Shown piece by piece: positions 31,395 through 42,556 of a DNA stretch of 47,842 nt. Source of the DNA: Deltaproteobacteria bacterium (GTDB lineage: Bacteria; Myxococcota_A; Polyangia; Haliangiales; Haliangiaceae). Numbering within the stretch: the stretch's first letter is position 1; every line of letters starts with the position of its first letter. The stretch spans positions 1-47,842 of the forward strand of contig JANXOM010000084.1 of the NCBI GenBank assembly GCA_025353585.1. Reading direction: 5' to 3'. The position numbers and the translations under genes were made by a program. Under the pieces are notes generated by a model. The model was not told the origin of the DNA. It saw nothing but the letters and a program-made list of their open reading frames with translations, and ran no database searches.

Positions 31395-32981
31395 ATGCGT
31401 CGCCGGAGGGGACTTCCACTGCTGACGTGCGCCACGACCGTGCTGCTCACGGCCACGGGGGCCGTCGCGCAGCCGGCGGACGACACGGTGGTCGTGGCGC
31501 CCGCCCCGGGGGCCGCGCACAGCGGCGAGGCCATGGAGACCGGCTGGGCCGCGCTCCCCGGCGGCGTGCACGTCGCCGCTGCCGACGACGTTCCGCCCGG
31601 GCAGGTCGTGGTCTCGGCGCTCACCGGCTTCGGCTATCGCAAGGGTCTCCTCGGGCCGAACCACCGCTTCGGCCGCGTCCTCGGCGAGCTCGCCGTGGCG
31701 TACGCGCCCGTCGCTCACCTCGCGATCGCGCTCGCCCTCGACGGCCGTTACGATCGCCACTACGGCCTCGTGCCCTCGGGCGATGACGGCTACGTCGGCG
31801 ACCCGCGCCTCCTCGCGCGCTACACGCTCACGTCTGGCCGCGTCCACCTCGGCGCGCAGGTCGGTCTCTGGGTCCCCGGCAAGACGGCGCCGTCCGTCGC
31901 CGGCTCGGCGATCTCCGTCGACGGCCAGGTGTTCGCCACGCTCGCGGCGGGCCCCGGTCGCCTCTCGCTCGACGTCGGCTACCGCCTCGACAACAGCGCC
32001 AAGTCGGTCGACAGCGTCGACACGCTGTCGCTCCCGGACCGCGTCTCCCTCGGCGTCAGCGACTTCAACGAGGTCTTCGGCGGCGTGCACTACGCGATCC
32101 CGCTCGCCGCCGGCAAGGCGTACGTCGGGCTCGAGGCGAGCGTCGAGGCGTTCGTCGGCAGCAGCTCGCGGGCGGCGCTCGCCGAGCACAGCCAGCTCCT
32201 CCGCGGCACGCTCACGGCCGGCTATCGCATCGCGCCGGCGTGGACACTGATGGCATTCGTCGAGGGCGCGAGGTCGCCCGGCACCGAGCTCGCGCAGGTC
32301 ACGGCCGGTCAGATCCCGCTCGTCCCGTACGAGCCGGTCATCACCAGCGGCGTCGGCCTCCAGGCGCACTTCGGCGGCCCGAGCCACGGCGGTGGCACGT
32401 CCACCGTCACCACGAACGACCACCCCAAGGACATCGAGCTCGTCGAGTACGCGGACGTCGCCGGCCAGGTCAGCGACGACACCGGCGCCCCGATCGTCGG
32501 CGCGAAGGTCACGGTCACGCTCAAGACTCACACCGGCACCGGGGCGACCGACGAGAAGGGCACGTACGCCGTCACGAAGCTGCCGATCGGCAAGACGGTC
32601 GGCGGCGCCACCACGCTCGACGACACGGCGGCGGCGGTCGCGGTCGAGGTCGACGGCAAGAAGCCGGGCCGGGCGACGCTCGTGCTCGTCAAGGGCGGCA
32701 ACACCGTCCCGAAAATCGTGCTCGACCCCGTGCTGCCGCCCGGCCAGCTGCGCGGCATCGTGAAGTCGCTCGCGAGCGGCAAGCCGATCGCGAACGCGCA
32801 GATCACGGTGAGCCCCGGCGGCAAGACGATCGCGACCGGCGCCGATGGCACGTTCCAGATCGACCTCGCGCCCGGGAGCTACAAGATCACGGTCACCGCG
32901 ACCGGCCTCGCGAATCAGGAGCTCGACGTCACGATCGATCCCAACGGTGTCTCGCTCAAAAATATCGACATGCACAAGTGA
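31395..32981 (+). CDS. Outer-membrane-type barrel with two carboxypeptidase-regulatory-like domains
   Basis: A 528-residue protein with signal peptide MRRRRGLPLLTCATTVLLTATGAVAQ. Residues about 60-330 are beta-barrel-like (VVVSALTGFGYRKG, RLLARYTLTSGRVHLGAQVGLWV, RLSLDVGYRLDNS, LLRGTLTAGYRIAPAW). The C-terminal part holds two beta-sandwich repeats of the carboxypeptidase-regulatory type: VAGQVSDDTGAPIVGAKVTV and LRGIVKSLASGKPIANAQITV, the second ending PGSYKITVTATG. ATG 31395 is preferred over TTG 31389 because it gives a clean basic n-region. The AT-rich stretch TCTAATATTTGAAG directly precedes it and may be promoter. It is followed by the FecR-like gene after 86 bp, suggesting a shared surface function. 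Confidence 0.75.
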   Translation: MRRRRGLPLLTCATTVLLTATGAVAQPADDTVVVAPAPGAAHSGEAMETGWAALPGGVHVAAADDVPPGQVVVSALTGFGYRKGLLGPNHRFGRVLGELAVAYAPVAHLAIALALDGRYDRHYGLVPSGDDGYVGDPRLLARYTLTSGRVHLGAQVGLWVPGKTAPSVAGSAISVDGQVFATLAAGPGRLSLDVGYRLDNSAKSVDSVDTLSLPDRVSLGVSDFNEVFGGVHYAIPLAAGKAYVGLEASVEAFVGSSSRAALAEHSQLLRGTLTAGYRIAPAWTLMAFVEGARSPGTELAQVTAGQIPLVPYEPVITSGVGLQAHFGGPSHGGGTSTVTTNDHPKDIELVEYADVAGQVSDDTGAPIVGAKVTVTLKTHTGTGATDEKGTYAVTKLPIGKTVGGATTLDDTAAAVAVEVDGKKPGRATLVLVKGGNTVPKIVLDPVLPPGQLRGIVKSLASGKPIANAQITVSPGGKTIATGADGTFQIDLAPGSYKITVTATGLANQELDVTIDPNGVSLKNIDMHK

Positions 32982-33002
32982 GGGGACCGGGAGCGAGATC
33001 TT

Positions 33003-33021
33003 GTCGGCGGTCCTCGCCGAC
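33003..33021 (+). terminator. Intercistronic hairpin
   Basis: GTCGGCG pairs with CGCCGAC across GTCCT in the 86-bp gap between two co-directional envelope genes. There is no T tract. It could be a terminator, attenuator or mRNA-stability stem. Confidence 0.35.
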
Positions 33022-33067
33022 GGGATTCACCCTGCCCCGAACGGGTCCCTTGCGGACAGGTAAGCGG

Positions 33068-34963
33068 GTGGTCACCTGGCTGCTCGTCGCGGCCTGCGCG
33101 GTCGCGGGCGCCGCGGCCTGCGGCAAGTCGGACACGATCGCCACGCTCGCGAGCAGCGAGGGCCCGGTCGAGCGCCAGCACGCCGACCCGGGCTGGAAGG
33201 CCGCGGCCGTGGGCGCGAAGTTCGTGCTCGGCGACGCGGCGCGCACGGCCGATGGCCGCGCGGGACTCGACCTCACCGGCGGCGCGAGCATCGCGATGCT
33301 GCCGCACACGGTCCTGCGGTTCGGCGGTGAGCCGAGCGCGCAGAAGATCTCGGTCGAGCTCGGCGCGATCGACCTCAGCGGCACGGGCGCGTACGGCCTC
33401 GACATCGGCCAGGTCAGCCTCACGGACAACTCCAAGATCCGCATCACCGCGACGGGCGCGGGCAAGAGCTCGATCGAGCTGTCGGTCGGCACGGCACAGA
33501 TCTCCGCCGGCGGTAAGACGCTCTCGCTCACCATCGGCAAGAGCGTCGAGGTCGGCGGCGGGGGCCTCGAGCTCGGCTCGGCGAGCATCGTCACCGCGCC
33601 GGTGGATGCGGGCGGTGCCGACGCGGCGGCGCTGCCGCCCGATGCGGCGGAGGTCGCGACCGGCAGCGGCGCGCTGGTCGAGGTGATCGGCGGCAAGGCC
33701 GAGACGCAGGCGCCCGACGCCAAGGACTGGAGGCCGCTCGCCGCCGGCAGCGGCCAGCTCCCCGCCGGCACGAAGGTGCGCGTCGGCGCCGGCACGACGG
33801 CAAAGCTCACGGCGAAGGGCGCGACGCTCGAGCTGGCGACCGGCGCGCGCGCCTCCGTCGGCGATGACCTCGCGCTCGCGCTCGACGCGGGCAACGGCAA
33901 GGCCACGGTGCCCGCGTCCGGTGGCGGCGGCGTCGCGGTGCCGAGCGGCAACGTCGGGCTGACGGCGACCGCGCAGATGCCGGCCGAGGTCCGCCTCGAC
34001 GTCGGCGGGCGCGAGACGAAGGTGACCGTGCTGCGCGGTCAGGCGAAGCTCGGCGGCGGCGGTGGCACGCTCGACATGAACCGCGGGGAGAGCGCGTCGA
34101 TCGCGCGGTCGAACGGCGCGATCCACCCGATCGAGGCGATCCCGACGTACTTCGACTTCCGCGTCGCCGTCGGTGACTCGCTCACCGTCCACGATCCGCG
34201 CCCGCCGACCGCGGTGCAGTTCCAGTTCCTCGGCAAGTGCCCCGGCGATGGCGTCGTCGAGATCGATCACGACGGCAACTTCCGCACGGCAAAGCAGTCG
34301 GCCGGCAAGGACAACGCGAACCTCATGATCGCCCCCGGGAGCTGGGCGTATCGCCTGCGTTGCACGCAGGGCGACAACGAGGGCAAGCAGGTCGCGGCGG
34401 GGCGCATCTACGTCCAGCGCGACGACGGCCGCCGCCCGTTGCCAAAGCAGCCAAACCTCAACCCCGTCGACGCAGACGGCCGCATCTGGCGTCTCTCGTA
34501 CCAGAGCCTCGTGCCGAACGTGGAGGTCCACTACAAGGGCGCCGGCAGCGGCAACGCGTATCGGTTGCACCTCGCGCAGGGCGGCAAGGATCAGGTCTTC
34601 GACGGCACCACGGACAAGATCGTCGTGCCCGGCGCGAGCCTCAAGGAAGGCACGTACACCTACTGGTTCGATCGCGACGGCGTGAAGCAGGACAAGATCT
34701 CGACGCTCAAGATCGACTTCGACCAGACGGCGCCGCAGGTCTACATCGAGCTCCCGCTCAGCGGCACGCCGTTCCCCGCGACCATCGACGTCAAGGGCGC
34801 GGTGCTGCAGGGCTGGAGCGCGGCGATCGAGGGCGTCGACGTGCCAATCGACAAGCAGCGTCGCTTCACCGCGTCGGTGCAGCCGCCGCCGGGCCAGGCG
34901 CTCGCCATCCGACTCTCGCACCCGCAGCGAGGCGTGCATTACTATCTGCGCCGCGCCAAATAG
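33068..34963 (+). CDS. FecR-domain-like lipoprotein
   Basis: A 631-residue protein from GTG 33068 with lipoprotein signal VVTWLLVAACAVAGAAACGKS (Cys about 18). After it comes a FecR-type beta-helical domain (SSEGPVERQHADPGW, FVLGDAARTADGRAGLDL, GASIAMLPHTVLRF, SVELGAIDLSG), and a second similar unit begins near residue 220 (ALVEVIGGKAETQ, LPAGTKVRVGAGTTAKL). A Pro/Asp/Ala linker separates them. The C-terminal third carries two or more Ig-like beta-sandwich stretches (PPTAVQFQFLGKCPGDG, WAYRLRCTQGDNEGKQ). There is no sigma factor or TonB receptor nearby, so classical FecR signalling is unlikely. It may be a large envelope scaffold. Upstream in-frame codons overlap the previous gene. Confidence 0.72.
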   Translation: MVTWLLVAACAVAGAAACGKSDTIATLASSEGPVERQHADPGWKAAAVGAKFVLGDAARTADGRAGLDLTGGASIAMLPHTVLRFGGEPSAQKISVELGAIDLSGTGAYGLDIGQVSLTDNSKIRITATGAGKSSIELSVGTAQISAGGKTLSLTIGKSVEVGGGGLELGSASIVTAPVDAGGADAAALPPDAAEVATGSGALVEVIGGKAETQAPDAKDWRPLAAGSGQLPAGTKVRVGAGTTAKLTAKGATLELATGARASVGDDLALALDAGNGKATVPASGGGGVAVPSGNVGLTATAQMPAEVRLDVGGRETKVTVLRGQAKLGGGGGTLDMNRGESASIARSNGAIHPIEAIPTYFDFRVAVGDSLTVHDPRPPTAVQFQFLGKCPGDGVVEIDHDGNFRTAKQSAGKDNANLMIAPGSWAYRLRCTQGDNEGKQVAAGRIYVQRDDGRRPLPKQPNLNPVDADGRIWRLSYQSLVPNVEVHYKGAGSGNAYRLHLAQGGKDQVFDGTTDKIVVPGASLKEGTYTYWFDRDGVKQDKISTLKIDFDQTAPQVYIELPLSGTPFPATIDVKGAVLQGWSAAIEGVDVPIDKQRRFTASVQPPPGQALAIRLSHPQRGVHYYLRRAK

Positions 34964-34998
34964 CGCGGAAATCGAGCCGGCCCCTGTATGCTGCGGCG

Positions 34999-36018
34999 AT
35001 GCGCGGCGCCCTCCCGGTCCTGCTCGTCAGCCTCGTCGGATGTGGCAGCGGCGGCGGCGACGACACCGGCGTCGATGGCGGAAGCGACCGCGGCGGTGGT
35101 CCAGCGGCGGCCGGGCCGTTCTTCACGAAGCCGATGTTCTTCGACACGGACGTGTCGACCGCGGGGGTCGCGGGCAACAGCGACGCGATCATCTCGTCCC
35201 TGCGCGCGGCCGGCGGCTGGGGCAATGGCGACAAGTTCCAGATCGACTTCTCGATCAACGTGCTCCGCGCGGACGCGACGACGCCGCACCAGGCATTCGC
35301 GAAGGGCGGCGACTGGTCCGACCCGGACTGCGATGTCGCCGACGTCCCGATCCCCGCCGGTGGCAACGTCGAGGGGAACGACGGCTACGCGTGCACCGAC
35401 GGCGGCGACTGCCACCTGCTCGTGATGGACGCGGACGCCCACACGCTCTACGAGCTCTGGGAGGCCTCGCTCGAACCCTCGGGCGCGGGCTCGACCTTCA
35501 CCGCGTCCTGCCTCGCGAAGTGGGACACGAGCATCGCGTACACCGACACGCTGCGCGGCGCGCAGTGCACGAGCGCAGACGCGGCCGGCTTCCCCATGGC
35601 GCCGATGCTGTTCACCGCGGACGAGGTCGCGGCCGGATCGATCGAACACGCGATCCGCTTCATCCTGCCGAACGATCGCCTGCAGCAAGGCTACGTGGTC
35701 CCGGCGACGCACGGGACGCGCACGTCTGGCGGCGCTGACGCGCCGTTCTATGGCTTCCAACTCCGCCTGCGCGCGGACTTCGATCTCGCGAGCCTACCGA
35801 GCGACGGCGCGCGCGTGGTCGCGAAGGCGCTCCAGAAGTACGGCATGTACCAGGCGGACGGAGGCAACATCGCGCTGACGGCCCGCGACGATCGCGCGTC
35901 CACGGCGAAGTGGGCCGACGTGCTCGACGCGCATGATCTGGCGAGCCTCGAGGTCGAGGACTTCGAGGTCATCGACAACGGCCCCGAGATCCCGCTCACC
36001 CTGGACTGCGCTCGGTAA
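34999..36018 (+). CDS. Secreted lipoprotein, unrecognised family
   Basis: A 339-residue lipoprotein starting at ATG 34999 (MRGALPVLLVSLVGCGSGG, Cys 15), followed by a Gly/Asp-rich spacer. The folded part begins FFTKPMFFDTDVS and has conserved-looking segments: GGWGNGDKFQIDFSINVL, CHLLVMDADAHTLYELWEAS, AAGFPMAPMLFTADEVAAGSIEHAIRF split over two strands, PATHGTR, and LQKYGMYQADGGN near the end. I recall similar unnamed secreted proteins in Acidobacteria and Myxococcota but can give no function. Six or more Cys residues suggest disulfides. It lies 35 bp after the FecR-like gene and 3 bp before the MCE gene, so the three are likely one operon. Confidence 0.7.
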   Translation: MRGALPVLLVSLVGCGSGGGDDTGVDGGSDRGGGPAAAGPFFTKPMFFDTDVSTAGVAGNSDAIISSLRAAGGWGNGDKFQIDFSINVLRADATTPHQAFAKGGDWSDPDCDVADVPIPAGGNVEGNDGYACTDGGDCHLLVMDADAHTLYELWEASLEPSGAGSTFTASCLAKWDTSIAYTDTLRGAQCTSADAAGFPMAPMLFTADEVAAGSIEHAIRFILPNDRLQQGYVVPATHGTRTSGGADAPFYGFQLRLRADFDLASLPSDGARVVAKALQKYGMYQADGGNIALTARDDRASTAKWADVLDAHDLASLEVEDFEVIDNGPEIPLTLDCAR

Positions 36019-36021
36019 CTC

Positions 36022-37608
36022 GTGGCCTGGCTGTCGCGTCTCGTAACGGTGGTCCTGGTCCTGGTGCTGGTCGCCGGGGGCGTGCTCCTCGTGCGGGCGG
36101 CGTTGCCGAAGCAGAGCGTCGGCTCCCACTTCCGCACCTTCGCGCTCCTGCGCGACGGCTCGCGGCTGGCCGTCGGATCGCCGGTGATGATCGCGGGCGT
36201 CCGGGTCGGCGAGATCGAGAAGCTGACGGTGTCCGGCGACTTCGCGCGCGCGGATCTCCTCCTGAGCCGGGACTTCGAATCCAGGGCGCCGCTCGCCCCG
36301 GCCAAGCTGGAGGTCCCGCGCGACTCGTGGATCACGAAGCGCGCCGAGTCCGCGTTCGGCGATAGCTACCTCGAGATCATCCCGTCCACCGACGAAGGCG
36401 CGCCCGGGATCGGGAATCTCCAGGATGGCGACCAGCTGACCCGCGTGATCGAGGGCAGCTCCACCGACCAGATCCTGAGGGCGATGGACCGCGCGATGCC
36501 GCGGGCGGATCAGGCGCTCGGCACCGTGCACGACGTCCTGGGGAACGGCCGCCGCTGGGTCAACACCGCCATGCGCGACGGCGCCGACCGGACCACGGCG
36601 TGGCTCGCCGACGGCAAGATCGAGGCCGGCATGGCGGCGGCGGACCACGCAGCCGAGCGGCTCGACCGCGGCACCGAGCGCGCGGCGAACGCGCTCGCGC
36701 ACGCGCAGCCGGACTTCCTGCGCACGCTCGACCGGGCCGACGCCGCGATCGCGAACACGCGCGCGAAGATCGCCGACGTGAAGTCGGGGCTCCACGACGG
36801 TCTCGTCCGGGTGCGCAGCGGCCTCGACGAGGTAGACAAGCCGGTCGCCGACTACCAGGAGGTCGTCACGGCGATCAACGAGGGCAGCGGCAAGGACTAC
36901 CGCGGCACGCTCGGCCGGCTGATCAACGACCCCGCGCTTGGCGACGAGCTCGACACGGTCACCGACGATGGGCGCGGCGCCGCGGACAGCATCTCGCGCT
37001 TCAAGTCATGGCTCGGCATGCGGTTCGAGTACAACGTGTTCTCGCGGATCCCGCGGTTCTACGCGACCGCCGAGCTGCGGTCGCGCAACGACAAGTTTTA
37101 CCTGATCGAGCTCGAGCGCGATCCGCTCGGCGGCCTCCCCAGCGACGTGCTGTCCGACGCCGCGGGCACGACGACCTACACGCGGACCGTCCAGATCCAG
37201 GACAAGCTCCGCTTCACGGCGCAGTTCGGCAAGCAGTTCGGTTGGCTCGCGCTGCGCGGCGGCATCAAGGACTCGAGCTTCGGCGTCGGGGCGGACGCGC
37301 TGCTGCTGAACGAGGGCCGGCTCCGGCTCTCCGTCGACGCGTTCGGTGGCTACTCCGCCGCGCCGCGGATCAAGCTCGCGGCGGCGTTCGCCGTCTTCCG
37401 CTCGATCTATCTCATCGCCGGCATCGACGACGCGTTCACGAAGCCCGGCTACATCAACATCGACAAGGACAGCCAGTTCGTGCCGAACGACTTCCACAAG
37501 CTGCGCTACGGCCGCGACTACTTCCTCGGCGCCACGCTGCACTTCGACGACGCGGATCTGGCCACGCTGCTGCGCGTCTACGGCGCGCTGCTCGTCTCGG
37601 CGCTGTGA
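36022..37608 (+). CDS. MCE/MlaD-domain protein with long C-terminal beta-rich region
   Basis: A 528-residue protein from GTG 36022, 3 bp after the previous stop. An N-terminal TM anchor (LVTVVLVLVLVAGGVLLVRAAL) is followed by one MCE domain (about 30-120; VGSPVMIAGVRVGEIEKL, SYLEIIPST). Residues about 150-330 are helical and probably coiled (ADHAAERLDRGTERAANAL, RVRSGLDEVDKPVADYQE). The last about 190 residues look like outer-membrane strands (FYATAELRSRNDKFYLIELE, LRFTAQFGKQFGWLALRGG, LRLSVDAFGGYSAAPRIKLA). MCE proteins carry lipids between membranes. One anchored in the inner membrane and ending in a barrel-like domain could span the periplasm. No MlaE or MlaF partner is in the window. Confidence 0.82.
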   Translation: MAWLSRLVTVVLVLVLVAGGVLLVRAALPKQSVGSHFRTFALLRDGSRLAVGSPVMIAGVRVGEIEKLTVSGDFARADLLLSRDFESRAPLAPAKLEVPRDSWITKRAESAFGDSYLEIIPSTDEGAPGIGNLQDGDQLTRVIEGSSTDQILRAMDRAMPRADQALGTVHDVLGNGRRWVNTAMRDGADRTTAWLADGKIEAGMAAADHAAERLDRGTERAANALAHAQPDFLRTLDRADAAIANTRAKIADVKSGLHDGLVRVRSGLDEVDKPVADYQEVVTAINEGSGKDYRGTLGRLINDPALGDELDTVTDDGRGAADSISRFKSWLGMRFEYNVFSRIPRFYATAELRSRNDKFYLIELERDPLGGLPSDVLSDAAGTTTYTRTVQIQDKLRFTAQFGKQFGWLALRGGIKDSSFGVGADALLLNEGRLRLSVDAFGGYSAAPRIKLAAAFAVFRSIYLIAGIDDAFTKPGYINIDKDSQFVPNDFHKLRYGRDYFLGATLHFDDADLATLLRVYGALLVSAL

Positions 37609-37641
37609 GCGTTCGCGCTCGCATCGACCGCCCTGGCGGTC
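37607..37641. terminator. Two hairpins between convergent genes
   Basis: GAGCG-TTCG-CGCTC (37607-37620, a stable UUCG tetraloop) overlaps the MCE stop, and GACCGCC/GGCGGTC follows at 37626-37641. Both lie before the convergent MoaD-like stop at 37658, so they may terminate transcription in both directions. Confidence 0.55.
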
Positions 37642-37657
37642 AACCTCGCGGGCGGAT

Positions 37658-37963
37658 CTACCCGCCCGCCAGCGGGGCCAGCAGGTAGAGCTCGTCGCCT
37701 TCTTTCAGCTCGCGATCGGCGTTCTCGGCGAACGGGCAGCGCTCGCCGTTGAGCATCATGGTGTCGACCAGGTGCGGCGAGTGGTCGAGCGCGTCGCGTA
37801 GCGGCACGCCCGCGCCTTCCGCCACCTCCACGAGCTTGCCGAGCGTGGTGCCGGCCGGCAGGCGCAGGTGCTCGTCGATGTCCTTCCAGCCATCGCCGAT
37901 CCGCCCGCGGATCAGGATGTGGATACGGATCGTGTCCCCGCGCAGGCGATCGAAGATGCCCAT
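37658..37963 (-). CDS. MoaD/ThiS-family ubiquitin-like protein
   Basis: A 101-residue protein. The sequence after about residue 12 ([15 protein letters not shown]) folds as a beta-grasp unit, with [53 protein letters not shown]. It ends in the Gly-Gly tail that is adenylated and thiocarboxylated in MoaD and ThiS. It begins immediately after the stop of the aldehyde oxidoreductase gene with no gap. A dedicated MoaD next to an AOR-family gene points to sulfur delivery for its tungstopterin or molybdopterin cofactor. No MoaE is adjacent. Confidence 0.85.
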   Translation of the reverse strand: MGIFDRLRGDTIRIHILIRGRIGDGWKDIDEHLRLPAGTTLGKLVEVAEGAGVPLRDALDHSPHLVDTMMLNGERCPFAENADRELKEGDELYLLAPLAGG

Positions 37964-39994
<2,031 letters not shown>

Positions 39995-40012
39995 GCCGGG
40001 AACATAGCTGGC

Positions 40013-40795
40013 TTATGCGATCTTGCGGAGCCGCAACGCGGGGGCCTCGACGGGCACGCCGGGGGCGTCGCCGCTCTCGAACGCGGCCGTCGCGATCGTC
40101 CCCGTCGGGCCCTCGAGCTGATCGCCGGGCTCGACGCGCTCCCCGGCCGCGAGGGTCTGGGCGACATCTCGGAGCAGCAGCGCCGCGTCGCTCTCGCCGC
40201 CGGGCGCGAGGCCGAGGAGCACGAGATCCGGACGACCAACCTTGCGCATGCCGAGCGTCCAGGCCGCGATCGATCCGTCAGGCTGCTCGTCGAAGAACAA
40301 CGTGACCTCGCGCATCACGTCGAACGAACGATCGGGCGCCCACCCGGCGATCTCCTCGCCGAAATGCGCGCGCGCCGCGAACACGTCGATCACGATCGCC
40401 TCGCCGCCGCCTTCGGCCGCGCACTCGCACACGCACTTCGCGAGCGCCCACGCCGCTTGCACGTGCCCGAGGTCGTCCGGGTCGTCGAGCTTCGCCTCGA
40501 TCACGTAGGCGTGGGCGGCGGTGCGCGCGATGCCTTCCGCTTGCTCGCCGAGGTCTTCCGAGATGAGCGCGGCGAACGGCGCGAGCACGCGCTCGGCGAA
40601 CCAGGCCGGGTCGGTCTCGCGATCGCGCGCGACGATGGACACGGAGGTCGCGCCCTCGCCGTCATCGGGCATACCGTGCCGGCCGCGCGAGACGGGGAGC
40701 GGGTCGGGCAAGCGTCGGGGGGCCAGCGCGATGAGCGCGACCTCGGCGGGGCCGCCGCCGGTGACATACGCGTCACGCGACCAGACAGCCACCAC
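40013..40795 (-). CDS. Hypothetical protein, Cys-pair containing, unrecognised
   Basis: About 260 residues from a GTG at 40795 (or 40792), touching the stop of the acyl-CoA ligase gene. There is no signal peptide or TM segment. Two halves are visible: residues 1-165 with an alpha/beta look (AEVALIALAPRRLPDPLP, WALAKCVCECAAEGGGEAIVIDVFAARAHFGEE) and residues 165-260 of more beta character (REVTLFFDEQPDGSIAAW, PDLVLLGLAPGG, DQLEGPTGTIATA). The latter resembles sequences annotated as DUF2314/DUF4261-like in stress operons, but I would not assign it. It ends 18 bp before the AOR start and so may be in one operon with AOR and the ligase. Confidence 0.6.
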   Translation of the reverse strand: MVAVWSRDAYVTGGGPAEVALIALAPRRLPDPLPVSRGRHGMPDDGEGATSVSIVARDRETDPAWFAERVLAPFAALISEDLGEQAEGIARTAAHAYVIEAKLDDPDDLGHVQAAWALAKCVCECAAEGGGEAIVIDVFAARAHFGEEIAGWAPDRSFDVMREVTLFFDEQPDGSIAAWTLGMRKVGRPDLVLLGLAPGGESDAALLLRDVAQTLAAGERVEPGDQLEGPTGTIATAAFESGDAPGVPVEAPALRLRKIA

Positions 40796-42540
40796 TATTC
40801 GGCGTCCGCGTACATCGCGTCGATCTCGCGCGCGAACTTGCTCGCGACGACCTTGCGCTTGATCTTCATCGTCGGCGTGAGCTCGCCCGTGTCGATGCCG
40901 AACGGCCGCGGCAGGATCGCGAACTTCTTCACCTGCTCGACGCGCGCGAGCGTCTGGTTGACCTCGTCGATGCGCGTCTGGATCGCGCGCTCGATCGCGG
41001 CGCGGTCGAGCTTCCCGGCCGTCACGTCGTCGAGCGTGAGCAGCACGGTCAGATACTTCCGGCGGTCGCCGATGACGACGGCCTCGCCGATCAGCGGCGA
41101 TTCCTTGAGCGCGGCCTCGATGTTCTTCGGCGCGATATTCTTGCCGCCGGCGGTGATGATGATCTCCTTCTTGCGGCCGGTGATCGACAGGAAGCCTTCC
41201 TTGTCGAACGCGCCGAGGTCGCCGGAGCACAGGTACCCGTCGCGCAGCGCCTCCGCCGTGGCCTCGGGTTCCTTGTAGTAGCCAAGGAAGATGTTCGGCC
41301 CCTTCACGAGGATCTCGCCGTCCTCGCCGATCTTGACCTGGACACCCGGCAGCGGCGGGCCGACGGTGCCGAGCTTCGTCTTGCCAGGCAGGTTGTACGA
41401 CGTCGGGCCGCTGCCCTCGGACTGGCCGTAGATCTCGCGGATCGGCAGGTCGATCGACTGGAAGAACGCCAGGACATCCGGGGCGATCGGGGCGGCCCCG
41501 CTGACGAGCTCGCGGGCGCGGTCGAAGCCCATCGCCGCCTTCAGCTTCGCCAGCACGAGCTTGTTCGCGAGCTTGTACTGGAGCTCGAGCCCGGTCGGCA
41601 CGGCCTCGCCGCGGTCGCGATAGCCATGCACGCGGGTGCACACGCCGCGCGCCCACGCCACGAGCGCCTTCTTCGCGCCCGTCAGCTCTCCGAGCTTGCC
41701 GGCGAGGACGGCGTGGAACTTCTCCCAGATGCGCGGGACGCCGAAGAACGCCGTCGGGCGGGCCGCTTTGATGGCGTCGGGCACCTTGTCGATCGCCTCG
41801 GCGAACCACACCGTGCTCCCGCCGGTGGCGGGCATGTGCAGGGTGCACATCTGCTCGGCGATGTGCGAGAGCGGGAGATACGAGACCGAGACCTCGTCCG
41901 TGCGGCGGCCGGCGAGATCGACAGTCAGCCGCGCGGTCCACGCGAGGTTCTCGTGGGACAGCATCACGCCCTTCGGCGGGCCGGTCGTCCCCGAGGTGTA
42001 GATGAGGGTCGCGAGGTCGGTCGGCTGGATGGCCGCCAGGCGGGCGTCGAGGTCGCTGTCGAGCGCGCCAGCCTCGCCGCGCGCGAGGAGCTCGTCCCAG
42101 GTGATGACGTCGTCGCCGGTGCCCGACGCGCCGCGCATGACAACGATGGTCTTCAGCAGCGGCAGCTCCGCGCGCCGCGCCTTCACCTTCGCCAGCTGCA
42201 TCGCGTCCTCGACGAGGACCACGTGCGCCTCGGCGTGGTGGATGATGTACTGCACCTCGTCGGGCGAGCACGTCGTGTAGATGCCGGCTGGTGCGCCGCC
42301 CGCCATCATCGCCGCGTGGTCGAAGATCACCCACTCGGGTCGGTTGAACCCGAGGATGGCCACGGTGCCGTGCTTCGGCAGGCCCAGCGCGATCAGCGCG
42401 CGGGCCACGGTGCGGACCTGCTCGGCGTACGTCTTCCACGTCGTCGGCTGCCAGCGACTGTCCTGCTTGGCCATGTACGCGACCTGGCTCGGTCGCTCGG
42501 CGGCTTGCCGAAGGAGTCTCCGCGGGATCGAATCGAGCAT
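40795..42540 (-). CDS. Long-chain fatty acyl-CoA ligase (AMP-forming)
   Basis: A 581-residue adenylate-forming enzyme that activates long-chain fatty acids to acyl-CoA through an acyl-AMP. It has the P-loop YTSGTTGPPKGVMLSHEN, the LPLSHIAEQ motif, IYGQSEGSGPTS, the hinge YLCSGDLGAFDKEGFLSITGRKKE (in two parts) and the C-terminal lysine region PTMKIKRKVV. LATLIYTSG and TKLGTVGPPLPGV place it in the FadD15-like long-chain branch. The start at ATG 42540 (MLDSIPRRLL) is chosen; the extension to 42642 overlaps the next gene upstream. It probably belongs to the same transcript as the two genes downstream, where aldehyde oxidation by AOR could supply fatty acids; that link is inference. Confidence 0.93.
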   Translation of the reverse strand: MLDSIPRRLLRQAAERPSQVAYMAKQDSRWQPTTWKTYAEQVRTVARALIALGLPKHGTVAILGFNRPEWVIFDHAAMMAGGAPAGIYTTCSPDEVQYIIHHAEAHVVLVEDAMQLAKVKARRAELPLLKTIVVMRGASGTGDDVITWDELLARGEAGALDSDLDARLAAIQPTDLATLIYTSGTTGPPKGVMLSHENLAWTARLTVDLAGRRTDEVSVSYLPLSHIAEQMCTLHMPATGGSTVWFAEAIDKVPDAIKAARPTAFFGVPRIWEKFHAVLAGKLGELTGAKKALVAWARGVCTRVHGYRDRGEAVPTGLELQYKLANKLVLAKLKAAMGFDRARELVSGAAPIAPDVLAFFQSIDLPIREIYGQSEGSGPTSYNLPGKTKLGTVGPPLPGVQVKIGEDGEILVKGPNIFLGYYKEPEATAEALRDGYLCSGDLGAFDKEGFLSITGRKKEIIITAGGKNIAPKNIEAALKESPLIGEAVVIGDRRKYLTVLLTLDDVTAGKLDRAAIERAIQTRIDEVNQTLARVEQVKKFAILPRPFGIDTGELTPTMKIKRKVVASKFAREIDAMYADAE

Positions 42541-42556
42541 CGATCCCGAAGGTAGC

